DNA from: Ornithinibacillus xuwenensis
GTDB taxonomy: Bacteria > Bacillota > Bacilli > Bacillales > Amphibacillaceae
Direction: 5' to 3'
DNA length: 64,000 nt
Assembly: GCF_039614845.1 (NCBI RefSeq)
Contig: NZ_JBDIML010000003.1
Location: 574,819 to 638,818, forward strand
The notes under the pieces were generated by a model that was not told the DNA's origin, did no database searches, and was given only the letters and a program-made list of their open reading frames with translations. The position numbers were made by a program, and so were the translations under genes. Every line of letters begins with the position of its first letter. The first letter of the stretch is position 1. This document shows, piece by piece, positions 59,501-64,000 of this stretch.

Positions 59501-60388
59501 GTGGTGGAATACGGAAAAACACTAAGAATAGTTCGGAAACAAAAAGGGATAACCTTAAAACGATTAGCAGATGGGATTTGTTCTGTTTCTTTTCTATCAA
59601 AGTTTGAACGCGGCGATTCCGATATTACACTTGGTCTAATGACAAGACTGTTAGAAAAGCTAATGATGAACTTTGATGAGTTCTTATTCATCCATCACGA
59701 TTTTCAACCTGATAAATTGGAACAATTCTTTAAAGCAGCGAACACTGCCTATTTAAATAGAGACGTGAAACAATTGAAGCAATTAAAAAACGGACAATTA
59801 AAGAAGTGGAAGCAATACGGCGTGGAAACCTACCAGTGCAATGCTCTATTGATTGAAGTATATGAAAGTATCGTAGATAAGGATTATATCAAAAAAGGAG
59901 TACAAGAAATTGATACGCATCTCCTTTCTGATTATTTATTTCGAGTAGAGGTATGGGGATATTATGAGTTAATGCTTTATAATGGTACGTTACTATTACT
60001 CGAGCCAGATATGGTCATGCTGCTTTCCAGAACTGCATATGAGAAAAGTGCTCGTTTTAGAAATTATGATAAGGTAACTGATGCGATTACATCCGTGCTC
60101 TTTAACACCATTATCTTTTTGCTTGGACCAGTGAATCGATTTCACGAAGAGTTCGCATATCAAAAGGAAATGACTGAATTTATGGGATATCTTGAGGCGA
60201 TTGCCATTCCAGAAGGTAACTTAACAGAAAGAGTACTTTTATTAGAGCTCAAAGGTGCCTATTCTATTAGAGTTGGATACAAAGAAGAAGGTACTGCAAA
60301 AATAAAACAGGCTATCCAAATCTTACAGGATTTGAATTCTACTAGAATGGCAAATAATATCGAGCAGTATCTTTTGCAGATTATATAG
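59501..60388 (+). CDS. Rgg/GadR/MutR-type XRE regulator
   Basis: This 295-residue protein starts from GTG 59501, eight bases after GAGGAGG. It has an N-terminal XRE helix-turn-helix (GKTLRIVRKQKGITLKRLAD, SFLSKFERGDSDITL) and a long all-helical TPR-like C-terminal domain (about 75-290). Rgg proteins in streptococci respond to short peptides; no peptide gene was seen here. It is divergent from the amidohydrolase gene, which it may control. Confidence 0.88.
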   Translation: MVEYGKTLRIVRKQKGITLKRLADGICSVSFLSKFERGDSDITLGLMTRLLEKLMMNFDEFLFIHHDFQPDKLEQFFKAANTAYLNRDVKQLKQLKNGQLKKWKQYGVETYQCNALLIEVYESIVDKDYIKKGVQEIDTHLLSDYLFRVEVWGYYELMLYNGTLLLLEPDMVMLLSRTAYEKSARFRNYDKVTDAITSVLFNTIIFLLGPVNRFHEEFAYQKEMTEFMGYLEAIAIPEGNLTERVLLLELKGAYSIRVGYKEEGTAKIKQAIQILQDLNSTRMANNIEQYLLQII

Positions 60389-60485
60389 TATCGAGGAATA
60401 ACCATTGTATTAAGAAGCTGGATTTCTCTTTTGTTCTACAATTAGAGCTTCACGGATATAATTTTTCAAATAAAATAATGCTAAC

Positions 60486-60526
60486 AAAAAACCCATTAAA
60501 CATTAGAAATGTTTAATGGGTTTTTA
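60486..60526. terminator. Bidirectional terminator between rgg-like gene and tRNA-Leu
   Basis: ACCCATTAAACATT and AATGTTTAATGGGT form a perfect stem, with A and T runs outside, so it ends both convergent transcripts. Confidence 0.85.
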
Positions 60527-60531
60527 TACGA

Positions 60532-60613
60532 TACCGGTGGTCGGGGTCGAACCGACACTCCCGAAGGAACACGATTTTGAGTCGTGCGCGTCTGCCAATT
60601 CCGCCACACCGGC
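60532..60613 (-). tRNA. tRNA-Leu (anticodon CAA)
   Basis: Minus strand GCCGGTGTGGCGGAATTGGC start, anticodon loop CTCAAAA giving CAA, a long variable arm and TTCGACCCC T-loop, with discriminator A. CCA is not encoded. It lies 1.8 kb away from the tRNA array to its right, separated by two genes. Confidence 0.92.
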
Positions 60614-60712
60614 ATATTAAAAATTTGACGTAGTCTTGACTGACAAATATTAATATAGCACGGAATGGGGGATGAAGTCAATGTTTAATTAAGTAGATAT
60701 AATTATCATAAT

Positions 60713-61195
60713 TCACGAACTTGGCTGCCCATGCTTTCTTACCCAATTCAACACAATCAATCGAATAATCATACCAATTGTATAACCTAATATAAGAAAG
60801 ATAATTGGTAACCAAATCGGCCCGAAATAAATACCTTTAACATTAAAGGTTGGAGAATAGACTACTCCAATAGTGCCGATATATGCAGAGAACACATAAG
60901 GCAGGAAGGAATAGGAAGCCTCTCCCCCTCCAGCATCACGATACGCATCCCATATAGCAAATAAATAAAGACATGGATAAAACATTAACCATTGATAATT
61001 AGTGCTTGAGATTGCTGTTTGTATATCACCATGAAAACTCGGTATAATGGCAGCATTTAGTTTTGAAAATACATTAACAATGAATTCTAAAGCAATTAAT
61101 ACAGCTCCTTTAAACAGCTTTCCATTTAGAAATTGTCCGAACCCTGGAAAGGCAATACTCCAAAATATTACTTCAACCTTCTTATCCTTTGACAT
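60713..61195 (-). CDS. Small polytopic membrane protein
   Basis: This 160-residue protein has about four hydrophobic segments. The N-terminal FPGFGQFLNGKLFKGAVLI is of the type found in TM2-like or DUF5683-like proteins with a Pro-Gly-x-Gly-Gln turn. The function is unknown. It follows the DUF3231 gene by 9 bases on the same strand, so they form a two-gene operon between tRNA genes. It starts at ATG after an AAAG-rich spacer. Confidence 0.75.
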   Translation of the reverse strand: MSKDKKVEVIFWSIAFPGFGQFLNGKLFKGAVLIALEFIVNVFSKLNAAIIPSFHGDIQTAISSTNYQWLMFYPCLYLFAIWDAYRDAGGGEASYSFLPYVFSAYIGTIGVVYSPTFNVKGIYFGPIWLPIIFLILGYTIGMIIRLIVLNWVRKHGQPSS

Positions 61196-61204
61196 CTTTA
61201 TACA

Positions 61205-62212
61205 CTACCCATCCGCCAATTCTTGTCGATCCGATTCCCTAGGGGGCTCTTCCAACCATCCATTACTAATCATGATATTTGCGCCGTCCTCTGAGTACTT
61301 CATGATTTCAGTAGTTAATCGTGTATATTGAGCAACTAAATCACGTCTATGGCTTGTTGCTAGACTTAAGCCATAATTGCCAATACCAATTCCAACTAAT
61401 GCGGTTATTTGAAACATCATTAGCTTATCCGAAAAAACAAATGATGTATTCTCTGTAATCTCTGCATTCCATGACATTGGTGCAGGAAGTTCATTTTCAC
61501 GTAGTATAGACCCTAAAACCTCCACATGCTTTTCCGCAATTTCCTTTCCTCTTTGCATAAATTGCCTTACTTCCTTGGACTTTGCTACCTGTGAAAAGCT
61601 AATTAATGCTGCAACACCTAATACATTACGCTGCATGTTTGCGTATAAATTCGATATTTCCATTCCGGTTAAAGGCCTTCTTTCCCCAAACCAACCGGTT
61701 AAAAAGCTCTGCTTCTTTACAAAATCTACTTTACTGGGTATCGGAAGGTTTGGTGAACGCACATAAACACCTTTAGAGAGCATTAAATCCTTTGCCATCC
61801 GATGTAGCTTATTAGACTCCACAAAACACGCTGAGAAGTAATTATAAACGTCTTCACGAGCTGCTAATGAAGTAGCCATACTATAGTTATTCATACCAAC
61901 CTGAGCCATGTCCCGCATGAAATTTAGAATATAAGTATCAGAATAAAGACGCTCTGCGTTAACATCAACATCCTCATTCAGATGAAATCCAACTGGTATT
62001 GGATACTTTTCCATATTAAAAAAAGCCTTCAACTTTTCCTTATGTGATTCAGACAATTTCAGTCCATAATTGACTATCTCTTTCACACCTTCATCCTCAA
62101 CTATATTATCCATATAAGTGAGTACACAGATCGCCATACTATCATTCATATAAGCAGACCATAGCTGAGTAATTTCTGTTGCACTTAAACGTGCATGATG
62201 TTCTACATTCAT
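61205..62212 (-). CDS. DUF3231-family protein
   Basis: This 335-residue protein is made of two similar helical halves, each with ferritin-like spacing of acidic and His residues (SATEITQLWSAYMNDSMA / LTGMEISNLYANMQRNVLG at the half starts; EHHARL, ESHKEKL, EKHVEVL). DUF3231 proteins are widespread in spore-forming Bacillaceae, and their function is unknown; some are linked with sporulation. It is the first gene of a pair placed inside what is a tRNA array in B. subtilis. Confidence 0.88.
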   Translation of the reverse strand: MNVEHHARLSATEITQLWSAYMNDSMAICVLTYMDNIVEDEGVKEIVNYGLKLSESHKEKLKAFFNMEKYPIPVGFHLNEDVDVNAERLYSDTYILNFMRDMAQVGMNNYSMATSLAAREDVYNYFSACFVESNKLHRMAKDLMLSKGVYVRSPNLPIPSKVDFVKKQSFLTGWFGERRPLTGMEISNLYANMQRNVLGVAALISFSQVAKSKEVRQFMQRGKEIAEKHVEVLGSILRENELPAPMSWNAEITENTSFVFSDKLMMFQITALVGIGIGNYGLSLATSHRRDLVAQYTRLTTEIMKYSEDGANIMISNGWLEEPPRESDRQELADG

Positions 62213-62317
62213 AACGAAAATTGACCTCCGAAAATCTTCTTTATGCTTGTTAGTATGCCCTTGATGTAAAATTTATACAGTATCAAATAGGATGGTTCAA
62301 CTGGTTAATTAAGCCAA

Positions 62318-62379
62318 TAAAAAAACTCCTTTGTTTTAAATGCAAGTACCTAGCTTTGCAACTAAAACAAAAGAGTTTA
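62318..62379 (-). terminator. Terminator of the rRNA-tRNA operon
   Basis: On the minus strand AAACTCTTTTGTTTT pairs with AAAACAAAGGAGTTT (one mismatch), with an inner TGCAA/TTGCA stem, followed by TTTTATT. It lies just after tRNA-Cys. Confidence 0.82.
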
Positions 62380-62399
62380 TGTATATTACTATTTAAAAT

Positions 62400-62473
<74 letters not shown>

Positions 62474-62480
62474 ACTATTC

Positions 62481-62555
62481 TGGAGCGGAAGACGGGATTC
62501 GAACCCGCGACCCCCACCTTGGCAAGGTGGTGTTCTACCACTGAACTACTTCCGC
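62481..62555 (-). tRNA. tRNA-Gly (GCC)
   Basis: Acceptor GCGGAAG/CTTCCGC, anticodon loop TTGCCAA, encoded CCA at 62481-62483. Confidence 0.95.
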
Positions 62556-62562
62556 GCTTTAT

Positions 62563-62637
62563 TGGCTGGGCTACCAGGATTCGAACCTGGGAATCACGGG
62601 ACCAAAACCCGTTGCCTTACCGCTTGGCTATAGCCCA
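62563..62637 (-). tRNA. tRNA-Gln (TTG)
   Basis: Acceptor TGGGCTA/TAGCCCA, anticodon loop TTTTGGT, discriminator G, encoded CCA. Confidence 0.95.
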
Positions 62638-62640
62638 ATA

Positions 62641-62717
62641 TGGGGCGACCGGTGGGAATCGAACCCACGAGTGCCGGAGCCACAATCCGGTGCGTTCACC
62701 ACTTCGCCACGGCCGCC
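62641..62717 (-). tRNA. tRNA-His (GTG)
   Basis: Anticodon loop TTGTGGC. An extra 5' G (complement of 62717) pairs with C73 as expected for tRNA-His. Encoded CCA at 62641-62643. Confidence 0.95.
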
Positions 62718-62727
62718 ATAATAAAAA

Positions 62728-62801
62728 TGGCAGGGGTAGTAGGAATCGAACCCACATCAAAGGTTTTGGAGACCTTCGTTTTACCATTAAACTATACCCC
62801 T
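62728..62801 (-). tRNA. tRNA-Trp (CCA)
   Basis: Acceptor AGGGGTA/TACCCCT, anticodon loop CTCCAAA, discriminator G, encoded CCA. The body matches the B. subtilis tRNA-Trp pattern. Confidence 0.95.
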
Positions 62802-62829
62802 ACTAGAAAAAATAACTATTAATTTTAAA

Positions 62830-62913
62830 TGGTGGAGGGGGGCAGATTCGAACTGCCGAACCCGAAGGAGCGGATTTACAGTCCGCCGCGTTTAGCCACT
62901 TCGCTACCCCTCC
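62830..62913 (-). tRNA. tRNA-Tyr (GTA)
   Basis: Anticodon loop CTGTAAA, long variable arm of class II type, encoded CCA. Confidence 0.95.
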
Positions 62914-62934
62914 ATAAATAGAAAAAAACATAAA

Positions 62935-63010
62935 TGGTGGCTCGGGACGGAATCGAACCGCCGACACATGGATTTTCAGTCCATTGCTCTACCGACTGAG
63001 CTACCGAGCC
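62935..63010 (-). tRNA. tRNA-Phe (GAA)
   Basis: Acceptor GGCTCGG/CCGAGCC, anticodon loop CTGAAAA, encoded CCA. Only 21 bases separate it from tRNA-Tyr; the tRNA-Thr that B. subtilis trnD has here is absent. Confidence 0.95.
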
Positions 63011-63037
63011 ATTTTGTGTTTTCAGTAATATTTATAG

Positions 63038-63114
63038 TGGCGGTCCGGACGGGACTCGAACCCGCGACCTCCTGCGTGACAGGCAGGCATTCTAACCAAC
63101 TGAACTACCGGACC
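63038..63114 (-). tRNA. tRNA-Asp (GTC)
   Basis: Acceptor GGTCCGG/CCGGACC, anticodon loop CTGTCAC, discriminator G, encoded CCA. Confidence 0.95.
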
Positions 63115-63201
63115 ACTATATGATTTTTTTCGTTGCACTTTACAGTACTACTGATATTCAATTATCGAAGAAGATTATTCAACGTAGTTAATTGAATTAT
63201 T

Positions 63202-63278
<77 letters not shown>

Positions 63279-63304
63279 ATGTGAGAAAGTATTAAGTTAG
63301 CTAA

Positions 63305-63380
63305 TGGTGGAGGATACAGGGCTCGAACCTGTGACCCCCTGCTTGTAAGGCAGGTGCTCTCCCAACTGAGCTAATCCTCC
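63305..63380 (-). tRNA. tRNA-Val (TAC)
   Basis: Acceptor GGAGGAT/ATCCTCC, anticodon loop CTTACAA, encoded CCA. Confidence 0.95.
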
Positions 63381-63389
63381 ATATTATAT

Positions 63390-63464
63390 TGGTGACCCGT
63401 ACGGGATTCGAACCCGTGTTACCGCCGTGAAAGGGCGGTGTCTTAACCGCTTGACCAACGGGCC
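63390..63464 (-). tRNA. tRNA-Glu (TTC)
   Basis: Anticodon loop CTTTCAC, acceptor GGCCCGT with ACGGGTC (one G-U), encoded CCA. Confidence 0.95.
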
Positions 63465-63483
63465 ATGTAAAGTGAAAGTTAAG

Positions 63484-63575
63484 TGGCGGAGAGCGAGGGA
63501 TTCGAACCCTCGAGACCACTTTCGCAGCCTACACGATTTCCAATCGTGCTCCTTCGACCACTCGGACAGCTCTCC
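63484..63575 (-). tRNA. tRNA-Ser (GGA)
   Basis: Anticodon loop TTGGAAA, long variable arm, discriminator G, encoded CCA. Confidence 0.95.
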
Positions 63576-63576
63576 A

Positions 63577-63651
63577 TGGCTCCACAGGTAGGATTCGAAC
63601 CTACGACCGATCGGTTAACAGCCGATTGCTCTACCACTGAGCTACTGTGGA
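63577..63651 (-). tRNA. tRNA-Asn (GTT)
   Basis: Acceptor TCCACAG/CTGTGGA, anticodon loop CTGTTAA, discriminator G, encoded CCA. First tRNA after 5S rRNA. Confidence 0.95.
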
Positions 63652-63663
63652 ATAAATGGAATT

Positions 63664-63780
<117 letters not shown>

Positions 63781-63919
63781 ATAAAACTACTTGTTACCAA
63801 GTGATCTTAATTTTTTCGTGACAAACTTTATTATAATAGTTTTCAGGAAAAAATCAAGCATTATTTTGAGTAATTTATACCCTGAAAACTAAATAAGCAA
63901 CACAACGACTCAAAAAGTG

Positions 63920-64000
63920 TTAGTTAAGTCCTCGATCGATTAGTATCCGTCAGCTCCACGTGTCACCACGCTTCCACCTCGGACCTATCAACCTCATCGT
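63920..64000 (-). rRNA. rrl: 23S ribosomal RNA, 3' end (partial)
   Basis: The minus strand shows the conserved 3' end of 23S rRNA, with GACGGATACTAATCGATCGA followed by GGACTTAACT. The gene continues beyond the window edge. The 23S-5S spacer (63781-63919) is AT-rich. Confidence 0.93.

Overview
The window looks like chromosomal DNA of a low-GC Gram-positive bacterium of the Bacillaceae. Codon use is AT-rich, Shine-Dalgarno sequences are strong, and GTG and TTG starts are frequent. The 23S-5S-tRNA array at the right edge follows the Bacillus subtilis trnD order closely, and many genes match B. subtilis families (yrk sulfur genes, pbuE with its adenine riboswitch, Btr-like AraC regulator). A halotolerant relative such as Oceanobacillus or Virgibacillus is my guess; the sequence does not prove it.

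Layout: (1) 1-4.2 kb is a Fur-controlled ferric-siderophore uptake locus with binding protein, two permeases and a flavoprotein reductase. (2) 4.2-5.7 kb holds an SDR dehydrogenase divergent from a TetR regulator, with a perfect palindrome between them. (3) 5.8-24 kb is a large reactive-sulfur region. It has the persulfide sensor CstR, several rhodaneses, TusA and DsrE proteins, two copies of a yrkE-F-H-J-like persulfide-oxidation cluster and an MFS transporter. Eight CstR-type operators are scattered through it. Embedded between the two copies are a two-component system, a CcdA/TlpA thiol-redox operon, a cupin, a ferritin-like protein and a broken OsmC gene. (4) 23-32.5 kb is a mosaic of small modules: macrolide phosphotransferase, a PadR/HAAS/2TM envelope-sensing operon, a hydrolase-DUF4279 fusion facing an orphan Imm11-like gene, SelO, a drug-type MFS pump and a GntA-like protein. 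(5) 32.5-38.5 kb is a second siderophore locus with the same gene content as the first plus a fused AraC/binding-protein regulator. (6) 38.5-43 kb has a DJ-1/PfpI protein, aspartate 4-decarboxylase, and an FAD oxidoreductase coupled to a half-size MFS gene.

(7) 43.0-43.3 kb contains a compact type I toxin-antitoxin locus: a 35-residue holin-like toxin with a sequestered ribosome site and a convergent antisense RNA with a consensus promoter. (8) 43.4-54 kb has a Cas4-like/XPD-like helicase, a WYL regulator with a VOC protein, a T-box-controlled MFS gene, rifampin ADP-ribosyltransferase, and a PLD-helicase-DUF3427 protein with a NUDIX partner that may be a defence or DNA-repair pair. (9) 54-60.5 kb has an unclassified structured RNA ending in a terminator, an M3 peptidase, the adenine riboswitch and PbuE pump, an amidohydrolase with a decayed fragment of itself nearby, and an Rgg-type regulator. 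(10) 60.5-64 kb is the distal end of an rRNA operon on the minus strand, with 13 clustered tRNAs and a detached tRNA-Leu.

Genes that work together: both siderophore loci lack their own ATPase gene and so must borrow one. The CstR boxes tie the sulfur genes and the MFS gene at 21.8 kb into one regulon. A shared pair of 11-bp direct repeats suggests that the response regulator controls both itself and the CcdA/TlpA operon. No insertion sequence, integrase or CRISPR array was seen. The many antisense ORFs over genes and tRNAs are shadows.
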